Below, one piece after another: positions 8,437-16,232 of a stretch of DNA of 64,000 nt (its first letter is position 1; each line of letters begins with the position of its first letter). Source of the DNA: Lutibacter sp. B1 (lineage in GTDB: Bacteria; Bacteroidota; Bacteroidia; Flavobacteriales; Flavobacteriaceae); contig NZ_JAAZUI010000008.1 in the NCBI RefSeq assembly GCF_012524075.1, positions 62,001 through 126,000 of the forward strand, written 5' to 3'. Under the pieces are notes generated by a model. The model saw only the letters and a program-made list of their open reading frames with translations. It did not search any database and was not told the DNA's origin. The position numbers were made by a program, and so were the translations under genes.

Positions 8437-9078
8437 ATGTACGCAATTGTAGAGATAGCAGGGCAACAGTTTAAAGTAGCAAAAGACCAAAAGGTTTACG
8501 TACACCGTTTACAAGAAGAAGAAGGAGCAAAAGTTTCTTTTGATAAAGTTCTTCTTTTAGATAATAATGGTGCTGTAACCGTTGGCGCCCCAGCTATAGA
8601 AGGAGCCGAAGTAACGGCTAAAATCTTAGGTCACTTAAAAGGTGATAAAGTTATCGTTTTTAAGAAAAAACGTAGAAAAGGATACAGAGTAAAAAATGGT
8701 CACAGACAATCTTTTACTGAAATTCAAATTGAAGGTATCGCAGCAAGTGGTGCTCAAAAAAAGACTTCAGCTAAAAAAGAAGCTAAACCAGTTGTAAAAA
8801 AAGCTCCTGTTAAAAAATCTTCTAAAGGAGATGATTTAAAGAAAGTTGAAGGTATTGGACCTAAAATTGCAGAAATATTTGTAGCTGCTGGGATTGATAC
8901 TTTTGCTAAATTAGCTGCAACTGAAGTAGATAAATTAAAAGAAATTTTAACTGCTGCAGGACCAAGATATGCTTCTAAAACACCTGATTCATGGCCAAAA
9001 CAAGCTAAAATGGCTGCTGAAGGGAAATGGGATGAATTAAAAGAATGGCAAGATAATACTAAAGGCGGTATTGAATAA
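8437..9078 (+). CDS. rplU: 50S ribosomal protein L21 with C-terminal helix-hairpin-helix extension
   Basis: A 213-residue protein. Residues 1-103 are a complete bacterial L21 ([14 protein letters not shown] through [16 protein letters not shown]). A basic Lys/Ala linker (about 107-130) leads to a domain of about 80 residues containing [19 protein letters not shown], a helix-hairpin-helix motif, and ending in TKGGIE. Ordinary L21 is about 103 residues, so the tail doubles the protein. Such L21 fusions are seen in Flavobacteriia, and the tail's role is not established; nucleic-acid binding is inferred from the motif. It is co-transcribed with rpmA, 35 bases downstream. Confidence 0.95.
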   Translation: MYAIVEIAGQQFKVAKDQKVYVHRLQEEEGAKVSFDKVLLLDNNGAVTVGAPAIEGAEVTAKILGHLKGDKVIVFKKKRRKGYRVKNGHRQSFTEIQIEGIAASGAQKKTSAKKEAKPVVKKAPVKKSSKGDDLKKVEGIGPKIAEIFVAAGIDTFAKLAATEVDKLKEILTAAGPRYASKTPDSWPKQAKMAAEGKWDELKEWQDNTKGGIE

Positions 9079-9113
9079 CCAAATTTGTTTAACAATTTTA
9101 AAACCATAATATA

Positions 9114-9374
9114 ATGGCACATAAAAAAGGAGTAGGTAGTTCGAAGAACGGTAGAGAATCAGAATCGAAACGACTTGGAGTAAAAATATTTGGTGGTCAA
9201 GCTGCAATAGCAGGTAATATTATTGTTCGCCAAAGAGGAACTCAACACCATCCTGGTGAAAACGTTTATATGGGAAAAGATCACACATTACACGCTAAAG
9301 TTGATGGTGTGGTTAAGTTCCAAAAAAGAAAAGACAACAAATCATATGTTTCTATTGAGCCTTTTGAAGCTTAA
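9114..9374 (+). CDS. rpmA: 50S ribosomal protein L27
   Basis: An 86-residue L27 starting [20 protein letters not shown], with the conserved [15 protein letters not shown] segment. It is a component of the large subunit near the peptidyl-transferase centre. There is no N-terminal extension before MAHKKG, so no prepeptide cleavage is required as it is in Firmicutes. It is the second gene of the conserved rplU-rpmA pair and is followed by a hairpin terminator. Confidence 0.97.
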   Translation: MAHKKGVGSSKNGRESESKRLGVKIFGGQAAIAGNIIVRQRGTQHHPGENVYMGKDHTLHAKVDGVVKFQKRKDNKSYVSIEPFEA

Positions 9375-9398
9375 TAAAATGTGAAAATAAAATTAAAA

Positions 9399-9427
9399 CT
9401 CCCAGACTAAAGTTTGGGAGTTTTTTT
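9399..9427 (+). terminator. Hairpin terminator after rpmA
   Basis: CTCCCAGACT and AGTTTGGGAG form a stem with one internal mismatch, followed by seven T residues. Confidence 0.88.
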
Positions 9428-9440
9428 ATGGGTTATTTTG

Positions 9441-9448
9441 TACATTTG
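9441..9448 (+). promoter_or_regulatory. TANNTTTG element directly in front of waaA (leaderless transcript likely)
   Basis: TACATTTG is a full match to the -7 element and ends only five bases before the waaA ATG at 9454. Transcription would start at or next to the start codon. No good -33 TTTG lies at the usual distance. Confidence 0.55.
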
Positions 9449-9453
9449 CATTT

Positions 9454-10689
9454 ATGTACTTTTTATACAACATACTTGTTTATACTGCACAGTTTTTATT
9501 GAAAATAATTGCATTATTCAATAAAAAAATTAAACTTTTTGTGAGTGGGCGTAAAAAAACATTTACACAATTACAACAAGCTATTTTTAAAGAAGATAAT
9601 GTTATATGGATGCATTGTGCTTCACTTGGAGAATTTGAACAAGGTAGACCTATTATCGAAAAATTAAAGGAACAGAATCCTTTAAAAAAAATAGTAGTAA
9701 CTTTTTTTTCTCCATCAGGATATGAGGTTAGAAAAAACTATGATGTAGCAGATGTTGTATGTTATTTACCTTTGGATACTGAAAAAAATGCTAAAAAATT
9801 TCTTGAAATTGTACACCCACAAACAGCTGTTTTTGTTAAGTATGAATTTTGGCCTAATTTATTGAAAGAACTTAAAACTAAAAATATTGAAACTATTTTA
9901 GTTTCAGGAATTTTTAGGGAAGATCAGCTATTTTTTAAATGGTATGGAGGTTGGATGCGAAAATCATTAAATGCTTTTTCACACCTTTTTGTACAAGATG
10001 AAAATTCAAAAAAATTATTAAGTTCTATTCAATATAAAAATGTTACCGTAAGTGGAGATACTCGTTTTGATCGTGTTTTAGAGATAACCAAACAAAATAA
10101 TCAGCTTTCTTTTATTGAAGAATTTAAAGAAGATGCTTTTATATTGGTTGCCGGAAGTACATGGAAAGAAGATGAAGATTTATTAATTGATTATATTAAT
10201 AATTCAACTTTTGAAAATGAAAAATTTATAATAGCTCCACACAATATAAATTCAAACGATATTAGCGAGTTAAAAAATAGGATTACAAAAAAAACGGTAC
10301 TTTTTTCAGAAAAAGAACATAAAAATCTTTCAGAGTTCAATGTTTTTATAATAGATACTATTGGAATTCTTACCAAAATATACAGTTATGCCAATGTAGC
10401 TTATGTTGGAGGAGGATTTACAAAAACAGGTGTGCATAATGTGCTGGAACCCGCTACTTTTAGTGTACCAATAATAATTGGACCTAATTATTATAAATTT
10501 AATGAAGCTATAGAGCTAGTTAAAAAGGAAGCTTGTTTTGTGGTTGATAATTCTCAAAAATTATCCGTACTTTTAAAAACGTTTTTTCAAGAAAAAGAAA
10601 ATACTATAAAAACAGGTAGTAAAGCAAAGAGTTATGTAATTTCTAAAACAGGAGCTACTACAAAAATTTTAAATTATATAGAAAGATGA
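9454..10689 (+). CDS. waaA: 3-deoxy-D-manno-octulosonic acid (Kdo) transferase
   Basis: A 411-residue membrane-anchored glycosyltransferase of the KdtA/WaaA family, which adds Kdo to lipid A precursors on the cytoplasmic face of the inner membrane. One N-terminal hydrophobic segment (residues about 5-22) precedes the GT-B fold. MHCASLGEFEQGRP contains the family's catalytic Glu. The second lobe carries VAYVGGGFTKTGVHNVLEPA, the nucleotide-sugar (CMP-Kdo) binding region. The gene ends 4 bases inside the following crp-like gene, so the two are translationally coupled although functionally unrelated. Confidence 0.94.
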   Translation: MYFLYNILVYTAQFLLKIIALFNKKIKLFVSGRKKTFTQLQQAIFKEDNVIWMHCASLGEFEQGRPIIEKLKEQNPLKKIVVTFFSPSGYEVRKNYDVADVVCYLPLDTEKNAKKFLEIVHPQTAVFVKYEFWPNLLKELKTKNIETILVSGIFREDQLFFKWYGGWMRKSLNAFSHLFVQDENSKKLLSSIQYKNVTVSGDTRFDRVLEITKQNNQLSFIEEFKEDAFILVAGSTWKEDEDLLIDYINNSTFENEKFIIAPHNINSNDISELKNRITKKTVLFSEKEHKNLSEFNVFIIDTIGILTKIYSYANVAYVGGGFTKTGVHNVLEPATFSVPIIIGPNYYKFNEAIELVKKEACFVVDNSQKLSVLLKTFFQEKENTIKTGSKAKSYVISKTGATTKILNYIER

Positions 10690-11318
10690 GAGAAAAGTTA
10701 GACAGCTATTATTCATTTGTTTTTGAAAAAGAATTACTTGATGAAATTGAACAAGTTGGAGTTTATAAAAAACTTCGAGAAAATGAATTATTGGTCGACT
10801 TAGGTGATCAAATGAAAGGAGTTCCTCTTTTACTTAACGGAGCAATTAAAATTGTAAGGGAAGATAAAAAAGGAGAAGAAATCTTGTTATATTTTTTGGA
10901 AAGAGGAGATACTTGTGCCAGCTCTTTTGCAAGTGCTATATCTAACAATAAATGTGGAATTAGAGCCATAGCCGAAAAAGAATCGGAAATTATTTTTCTG
11001 CCAAAAGAAAAATTAGACGAGTGGTTGGTTAAATATAAGTCTTGGAGAAATTTTGTAATTGATAGTTACAATATTCGACTTAATGAAATGATGGAAACTA
11101 TTGATACATTGGCATTTATGAGAATGGATGAGCGTTTGTATAAATATTTGACAGATAAAGCTCAAATTTTGAGAGAAACATCTCTAAACACAACACATCA
11201 AGATATTGCTTACGATTTACATACATCGCGTGTTGTTATTTCAAGATTGTTAAAACAACTTGAAAATGAAGGTAAAATCAAGCTGAATAGAAATAAAATT
11301 GAGATTTTAGAATTCTAA
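10686..11318 (+). CDS. Crp/Fnr-family transcription regulator (paralogue 1)
   Basis: A 210-residue regulator with a cyclic-nucleotide-binding-like beta-roll (about 1-115), a long dimerisation helix (about 120-145) and a winged helix (about 150-210). The recognition helix reads SRVVISRLLKQL. Aligned with E. coli Crp RETVGR it keeps both Arg (182, 187) but has Val183 where Crp has Glu181. Two cysteines, Cys78 and Cys90 (GDTCASSF, NNKCGIR), lie in the effector domain. There is no N-terminal cysteine cluster, so it is not an Fnr-type Fe-S sensor. A TGTAA-type palindrome just downstream controls yeeE. The gene probably senses a sulfur- or redox-related signal; the effector is unknown. Confidence 0.88.
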   Translation: MREKLDSYYSFVFEKELLDEIEQVGVYKKLRENELLVDLGDQMKGVPLLLNGAIKIVREDKKGEEILLYFLERGDTCASSFASAISNNKCGIRAIAEKESEIIFLPKEKLDEWLVKYKSWRNFVIDSYNIRLNEMMETIDTLAFMRMDERLYKYLTDKAQILRETSLNTTHQDIAYDLHTSRVVISRLLKQLENEGKIKLNRNKIEILEF

Positions 11319-11322
11319 CTTA

Positions 11323-11366
11323 TGTAACAATAGTTACAAAGAGGCGCGATTTATACAATACATTAG
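11323..11366 (+). promoter_or_regulatory. yeeE promoter with Crp/Fnr-type palindrome and -7 element
   Basis: TGTAACAATAGTTACA at 11323-11338 has perfect six-base arms around AATA (TGTAA-N6-TTACA). TACATTAG at 11359-11366 matches TANNTTTG in seven of eight positions. Its first base is 28.5 bp from the palindrome centre, which puts the site near -42 as in class II activation. Confidence 0.65.
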
Positions 11367-11391
11367 ATTATACTAACTAAAAATAATAATT

Positions 11392-11949
11392 ATGGAATTT
11401 ATAAGTCAACCTTGGGCTTGGTATGTTGCAGGCCCTGTAATTGCGTTGGTCATGTTTTTACTTTTCTACTTTGGCGAACGCTTTGGAGTTTCTTCAAACC
11501 TTGAAACATTTTGCTCTATTGGTGGTGCGGGAAAATTTGTAGATTATTTTAAAATTGACTGGAAACAAAATGTGTGGAACTTAATTTTTATTGCTGGTTC
11601 AATTGCCGGTGGTTTTATTGCTACCCAATGGCTTTCAACTACAGAAGTAGTAGATATAAACACACAAACGGTTAAAGATTTAGCCGATATAGGTATTGCT
11701 AATGCAGGAACATCTTATTTGCCCGATGAGATTTTTAGTATAGAAACTATGCTAACACTTAAAGGTTTTATTATTTTGATAGTAGCAGGGTTTATGGTTG
11801 GTTTTGGAGCACGATGGGCAGGTGGATGTACATCCGGACATGCTATTGTGGGATTAAGTAATTTAGAAATTCCTTCTGTAATATCAGTCATTGGATTTTT
11901 TATAGGTGGTTTAATAATGACCTGGTTTATTTTACCTCTAATATTTTAA
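11392..11949 (+). CDS. YeeE/YedE-family sulfur-compound transporter, part 1
   Basis: A 185-residue integral membrane protein with about four to five transmembrane segments. It carries the family signature ARWAGGCTSGHAIVGLSNLE near residue 143, whose Cys belongs to the thiosulfate-relay pathway described for TsuA-type YeeE proteins. It is about half the length of full YeeE and is paired with the next gene, which supplies the other half, as is common in this family. Import of thiosulfate or another reduced sulfur species is inferred. It lies downstream of a regulator gene and carries a Crp/Fnr-type site in its promoter. Confidence 0.87.
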   Translation: MEFISQPWAWYVAGPVIALVMFLLFYFGERFGVSSNLETFCSIGGAGKFVDYFKIDWKQNVWNLIFIAGSIAGGFIATQWLSTTEVVDINTQTVKDLADIGIANAGTSYLPDEIFSIETMLTLKGFIILIVAGFMVGFGARWAGGCTSGHAIVGLSNLEIPSVISVIGFFIGGLIMTWFILPLIF

Positions 11950-11953
11950 AAAG

Positions 11954-12367
11954 ATGAAATATATTAAGTTTTTTTTAGTAGGCATTCTTTTTGGAATAGT
12001 AATGACTAAAGGAGAAATTATATCGTGGTATAGAATTTACGAGATGTTTAAATTTCAGTCTTTTCATATGTATGGAGTTATAGGTTCTGCTGTAGTTCTA
12101 GGTATAGTAAGTATGTATTTATTCAGAAAAAAAATGGTAAAAACCTTTGAAGGAAACGAAATACATGTTGCCCCAAAGAAAAAAGGGTTGTATCGCAATC
12201 TTTTAGGAGGAATTTTATTCGGATTAGGTTGGGCTTTAGCAGGAGCATGCCCGGGACCAATGTTTGTATTAATTGGTAAAGGTGTTGTTTCAATTTTTAT
12301 AGTAATTTTTGGTGCTACTTTAGGAGCTTTCTGTTACGGATTATTTAAAGATAAACTACCTCACTAA
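11954..12367 (+). CDS. YeeE/YedE-family sulfur-compound transporter, part 2 (DUF6691-like)
   Basis: A 137-residue membrane protein with about four transmembrane segments. The signature GWALAGACPGPMFVLIGKG supplies the second conserved Cys of the YeeE fold. It starts 4 bases after the first half-gene, so the two are almost certainly made together and form one transporter. A second Crp/Fnr gene follows 13 bases downstream, putting regulator-transporter-regulator in one cluster. Substrate uncertain; thiosulfate or sulfide-related species favoured. Confidence 0.85.
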   Translation: MKYIKFFLVGILFGIVMTKGEIISWYRIYEMFKFQSFHMYGVIGSAVVLGIVSMYLFRKKMVKTFEGNEIHVAPKKKGLYRNLLGGILFGLGWALAGACPGPMFVLIGKGVVSIFIVIFGATLGAFCYGLFKDKLPH

Positions 12368-12380
12368 AAGGTATGTTCAC

Positions 12381-13013
12381 ATGAAAATAAATGAAATAGT
12401 TACGCAAAGTTTTTCAGATATTTTTGAAAAAAATTTACTTCAAGAAATATATAATTATGGTATTTTAAAACAAGCAACTTCTGAAAAAATAATTTTAGAA
12501 ATTAGAAGAGAAATAAGCTTTATACCTTTAATTGTTTTTGGAGTTGTAAAAGTAATGAGAAGAGATGGTAAAGGTAATGGCATTTTTTTACATTATTTGT
12601 CTGAAAAACAATATAGTGCAATAGCAGTAACTTATGGTCTTGAAAATAAAGAAAGTGAAATTAGATTGGTAGCTGAAAGTGATGTTACTTACATTGCAAT
12701 ACCTATAAAAGTTGTAAATTCGTGGTTTTTAAAGTACAAATCTTGGTCGGTATTTTACAATAAATTAAATCATCAGCAAACATCTTATTTAATTCAAAAT
12801 ATTAATGATATTTGTTTTACAAATTTGGAATTCAGGTTGTTAAAATATTTAGAGCAAACACGTTCAGTTAAAAAAAGAAAAACTATTTTAAAAAAACATT
12901 TTGATATAGCACGTGATTTAAATGTATCTCGGGAAGCAATATCCAGAATATTAAAAAAATTAGAAAAAGAAGAAAGAATAACTTTAGGTAGAAATAAAAT
13001 AATACTCAATTAA
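12381..13013 (+). CDS. Crp/Fnr-family transcription regulator (paralogue 2)
   Basis: A 210-residue Crp/Fnr protein, the same length as the first paralogue but clearly diverged. The effector domain is more basic and AT-driven in composition and lacks the Cys78/Cys90 pair. The recognition helix reads SREAISRILKKL, so it keeps Glu185 at the Crp Glu181 position and would be expected to read TGTGA half-sites. It overlaps moaA by one base, which ties it to the Moco operon. A TGTGA-N6-TCACA site stands in front of the molybdo-enzyme genes at 22305-22320, a plausible target. Confidence 0.85.
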   Translation: MKINEIVTQSFSDIFEKNLLQEIYNYGILKQATSEKIILEIRREISFIPLIVFGVVKVMRRDGKGNGIFLHYLSEKQYSAIAVTYGLENKESEIRLVAESDVTYIAIPIKVVNSWFLKYKSWSVFYNKLNHQQTSYLIQNINDICFTNLEFRLLKYLEQTRSVKKRKTILKKHFDIARDLNVSREAISRILKKLEKEERITLGRNKIILN

Positions 13014-13999
13014 TGGAGTTGTTAGATAAATTTGGCAGAAAAATTACTTATTTGCGATTAGCAGTTACCGATCGTTGTAATTTGCGTTGTCAATATTGTA
13101 TGCCTGCACAAGGAATTGATATTGTTGATAGGAAAGAATTATTGTCGTACAAAGAAATGTATCGAATTACTCGTGTGTTATCAGAATTGGGAGTAAATAA
13201 AGTACGTTTAACCGGTGGTGAGCCATTTGTTAGAAAAGACTTTGTAAACTTTTTAGAATCGTTGAGTTTTAATGATAAGCTTGAGGAAATCAATATCACA
13301 ACAAACGGGGCTTTAATTTCAAATCATATAAATAAGTTGGAAGAATTGAACATACATTCAATTAACTTAAGTATAGATAGTTTACAAAAAGAAAAGTTTG
13401 CTAAAATTACCAGAAGAGATGTTTTTGATGGTGTTTTTAACACATTTGATTTGTTAGAAAAAAGCAATCTTAAATTAAAATTGAACGTTGTAGTACAATC
13501 TGGTTTTAATACCGATGAAATTATTGATTTTATAGAGCTGTCAAAAGAAAAAGAGATAGAAGTTCGTTTTATTGAAGAAATGCCTTTTAATGGAAGTGGA
13601 AAAAGAAATGTTGAGGAGGTATGGAATTTTAACAAAATACTGGATTATATAAAAAATCACTATCCAACTATTGAAGAACTTAACTCAAAAAAATCATCTA
13701 CATCTTATAATTATAAAATACCAAACTACAAAGGTTCATTTGGTGTAATTCCTTCATATACAAGACTTATTTGTAAAGATTGCAATAGAATTAGAATTAC
13801 AGCCACAGGCTTGTTTAAAAATTGTTTGTTTGACGGTGGCGTTTTTAATGTGCGCGATTTTATTAGAAAAGGAGCAAACGATGATGATTTAAAAGAATTA
13901 TTTATTTCAACAGTACATCACAAACCCGAAAATGGTTTTATAGCTGAAGCTAATAGAGCAACTAACGTTTCAGAAAGTATGTCTACAATTGGAGGGTAA
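13013..13999 (+). CDS. moaA: GTP 3',8-cyclase MoaA (radical SAM)
   Basis: A 328-residue radical SAM enzyme that converts GTP to 3',8-cyclo-7,8-dihydro-GTP, the first step of molybdopterin synthesis. The N-terminal cluster motif is CNLRCQYC (near residues 22-29). The C-terminal cluster is CKDCNRIRITATGLFKNC (Cys-x2-Cys-x13-Cys), which binds GTP. The protein ends in STIGG, with the C-terminal Gly-Gly needed for activity. It overlaps the regulator gene upstream and the TrpF-like gene downstream by one base each, indicating a tight operon. Confidence 0.96.
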   Translation: MELLDKFGRKITYLRLAVTDRCNLRCQYCMPAQGIDIVDRKELLSYKEMYRITRVLSELGVNKVRLTGGEPFVRKDFVNFLESLSFNDKLEEINITTNGALISNHINKLEELNIHSINLSIDSLQKEKFAKITRRDVFDGVFNTFDLLEKSNLKLKLNVVVQSGFNTDEIIDFIELSKEKEIEVRFIEEMPFNGSGKRNVEEVWNFNKILDYIKNHYPTIEELNSKKSSTSYNYKIPNYKGSFGVIPSYTRLICKDCNRIRITATGLFKNCLFDGGVFNVRDFIRKGANDDDLKELFISTVHHKPENGFIAEANRATNVSESMSTIGG

Positions 14000-14652
14000 T
14001 GAGAATTCCAAAAGTAAAAATTTGTTGTATCAGCAGTATTAAAGAAGCAAATTTAGCCGTTAAAGCAGGTGCATCTGCAATAGGTTTGGTTGGGCATATG
14101 CCAAGTGGTCCGGGAATTATAAAAGATGAATTAATTGCTGAAATTACTCAAATTGTACCCAAACATATTGATACTTTTTTGCTAACCAGCGAAACAGAAG
14201 TAGAAAAAATTATTGAACACCACTCAAAAGTAAACACAACAACCATTCAAATTGTTGATGCACTCACAAAAGGAACACACCAACAATTAAAAACAGCTTT
14301 ACCAAATGTAAAAATAGTTCAGGTTTTACATGTTTTAGACGAAAAATCAATTGATGAAGCCATTGCAATTTCAAAAAAAGTAGATTGTATTTTGTTAGAT
14401 AGTGGAAATCCTAATTTGAAAACCAAAGAGTTAGGTGGTACAGGTAGAGTTCATAACTGGAAAATAAGCAAACAAATTGTTGAAAAAGTAAATATACCTG
14501 TGTTTTTAGCAGGAGGTTTATCGTCAATCAATGCAAAAGAAGCTATAGATAATGTGAATCCCTACGGACTTGATTTATGTAGTGGTGTTAGAACTAACGG
14601 AAAACTTGATTCAACTAAATTAACAGCCTTTTTTAGGGCTATAAAGCATTAG
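13999..14652 (+). CDS. TrpF-fold protein (phosphoribosylanthranilate isomerase homologue) inside the Moco operon
   Basis: A 217-residue TIM barrel clearly related to TrpF. The general base/acid pair is kept: Cys9 (VKICCIS, normally KICGI) and Asp134 (ILLDSGNP). The C-terminal phosphate-binding loops are also kept (FLAGGLSS, DLCSGVR). However, the substrate loop that normally reads SxRYxS, with the Arg that holds the anthranilate carboxylate, reads PSGPGII, and the QLHG strand reads QIVD. The location between moaA and moeA, with one-base overlap and a 4-base gap, and with no other trp gene nearby, argues for a role other than tryptophan synthesis. A true TrpF with unusual loops remains possible. 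Confidence 0.75.
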   Translation: MRIPKVKICCISSIKEANLAVKAGASAIGLVGHMPSGPGIIKDELIAEITQIVPKHIDTFLLTSETEVEKIIEHHSKVNTTTIQIVDALTKGTHQQLKTALPNVKIVQVLHVLDEKSIDEAIAISKKVDCILLDSGNPNLKTKELGGTGRVHNWKISKQIVEKVNIPVFLAGGLSSINAKEAIDNVNPYGLDLCSGVRTNGKLDSTKLTAFFRAIKH

Positions 14653-14656
14653 TAAA

Positions 14657-15859
14657 ATGGAATTAACAACAGTAAAAGAAGCCTTAGAAATAATTTTAAA
14701 AAACACTCACGATTTTGGAACGGAAGAAGTAGATTTTTTAGATGCTGTTGGAAGAATTTTAAAAGAAGATATTGTTGCCGATAGAGATTTTCCGCCTTTT
14801 GATAGAGTTAGTATGGACGGAATTGCTATTTCTTCGGAAGAATTCAATAAAGGGCAACGGGAGTTTAAAATTGAAGGAGTTCAGGCGGCAGGAAGTGAAC
14901 AACTTTTACTTCAAAATAAAAATAATTGTATTGAAGCAATGACCGGTGCGATACTTCCTAAAAATACGGATGCTGTTATTCAGTACGAGCAATTAGAAAT
15001 AACCAACGGTATAGCTAAAATTCTGATTGATGAGGTTAAATATTTAAAAAATGTTCACAAAAAAGGGTTGGATAAAAAACAAGGAGATGTATTAATTTAT
15101 AAAAATACGCTAATTTCTTCTGCTGAAATAGGAGTGTTGGCTACAGTTGGAAAATCAAAAGTTAAAGTTGCAAAACAACCAAAAGTTATGATTGTTTCAA
15201 CCGGTAATGAGTTGGTAAAGGTTTCTGAGGTACCTGCAGAACATCAAATTAGAAGAAGCAATGTTTTTACGTTGGTTTCATTGTTAAATAAATTTAAAAT
15301 AAAAGCAGAGACAGCACATATTTTAGATAATAAAGAAACGTTATTAACTAAAATAGACTCTTTTTTAAATAAGTATGATGTGCTTATTTTTAGCGGAGCA
15401 GTTTCTAAAGGAAAATTCGATTTTATACCGGAAGTTTTAGATACTTTAGGTGTTGAAAAATTATTTCATAGGGTAAAACAAAAACCGGGGAAACCTTTTT
15501 GGTTTGGTAAAAAAAGAAATACAACAATTTTCGCATTTCCCGGAAATCCGGTTTCAACATTTGTAAGCTGTTTAAAATATTTTTATCCGTGGTATCAAAA
15601 ATCTGTTGGATTGAATTTTAAAAATAAGCAACAGGCAATTTTAAGTGAAGATTTTTCATTTAAACAAGGACTGACTTATTTTTTACAGGTAAAATTAAAT
15701 GTTGAAGAAGGGAAATTATTAGCAACACCTGTAGCAGGAAAAGGTTCGGGAGATTTAGCTAATTTAGTTGATGCTGATGCTTTTTTGGAATTACCGGATG
15801 ATAGAAGTAATTTTACCAAAGGAGAAGTTTTTCCGATACTTATGTATCGTAGTTTTTAA
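14657..15859 (+). CDS. moeA: Molybdopterin molybdenumtransferase MoeA
   Basis: A 400-residue MoeA/gephyrin E-domain protein that inserts molybdate into adenylylated molybdopterin. Typical segments are FPPFDRVSMDGIAI near residue 48, MTGAILPKNTDAVIQYEQ near 100, VSTGNELVKV near 185, SGAVSKGKFDFIPE near 250 and FAFPGNPVSTFVSCLKYFYP near 300. Domains I-IV are all present and the length is normal. It lies 4 bases after the TrpF-like gene. Downstream the operon is interrupted by a decayed four-helix-bundle gene before moaC. Confidence 0.95.
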   Translation: MELTTVKEALEIILKNTHDFGTEEVDFLDAVGRILKEDIVADRDFPPFDRVSMDGIAISSEEFNKGQREFKIEGVQAAGSEQLLLQNKNNCIEAMTGAILPKNTDAVIQYEQLEITNGIAKILIDEVKYLKNVHKKGLDKKQGDVLIYKNTLISSAEIGVLATVGKSKVKVAKQPKVMIVSTGNELVKVSEVPAEHQIRRSNVFTLVSLLNKFKIKAETAHILDNKETLLTKIDSFLNKYDVLIFSGAVSKGKFDFIPEVLDTLGVEKLFHRVKQKPGKPFWFGKKRNTTIFAFPGNPVSTFVSCLKYFYPWYQKSVGLNFKNKQQAILSEDFSFKQGLTYFLQVKLNVEEGKLLATPVAGKGSGDLANLVDADAFLELPDDRSNFTKGEVFPILMYRSF

Positions 15860-15875
15860 TTTTGAGTGTTGAGTT

Positions 15876-16232
15876 ATGAGTGAAAGTATTATTAGTAATA
15901 AAAGTTTTCAGTTTTAATTAAAAATAATTCAGCTTTATAAAAAGTTATTAAACGAAAAAGAATTTATTATTTCAAGACAATTACTTAAAAGCGGAACTTC
16001 AATAGGAGCAAATATTGAAGAAGCATTAGCAGGACAAAGCAAAAAAGATTTTATTGCAAAAATGTCAATTTCATAAAAAGAAGCGAGAGAAACTAAATAT
16101 TGGTTACGTTTGTTAAAAGAAAGTGAATTAATAATATTAGATGTAAATGATGAGTTGAAAGCAGTAGAAGAATTAATAAAAATGTTAACAGCTATTGTTA
16201 AAACCTCTCAACAAAACATAACTAAAAACTAA
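15876..16232 (+). pseudogene. Decayed four-helix-bundle protein gene (23S rRNA intervening-sequence protein family)
   Basis: One continuous frame of 119 codons encodes a recognisable S23/IVP-type four-helix bundle (SRQLLKSGTSIGANIEEA, then FIAKMSIS, then KEARETKYWLRLLKESEL). Two in-frame TAA codons break it, at 15915-15917 and 16074-16076, with no frameshift, so it is a recent nonsense pseudogene. This family occurs as scattered orphan genes in Bacteroidota, often dropped into intergenic spaces. The flanks (TTGAGTGTTGAGTTATGAG at the left edge and an AACACTTAAAACTATAG-like right edge) look like the degenerate GAGTT-type repeats around such orphans. It fills the 402-bp gap between moeA and moaC. 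Confidence 0.85.

Noticed and set aside
10686-11318. Classification of the first regulator as a true Fnr oxygen sensor
   Set aside because: The N-terminal cysteine cluster that binds the [4Fe-4S] centre in Fnr is missing; only Cys78 and Cys90 are present in the effector domain.
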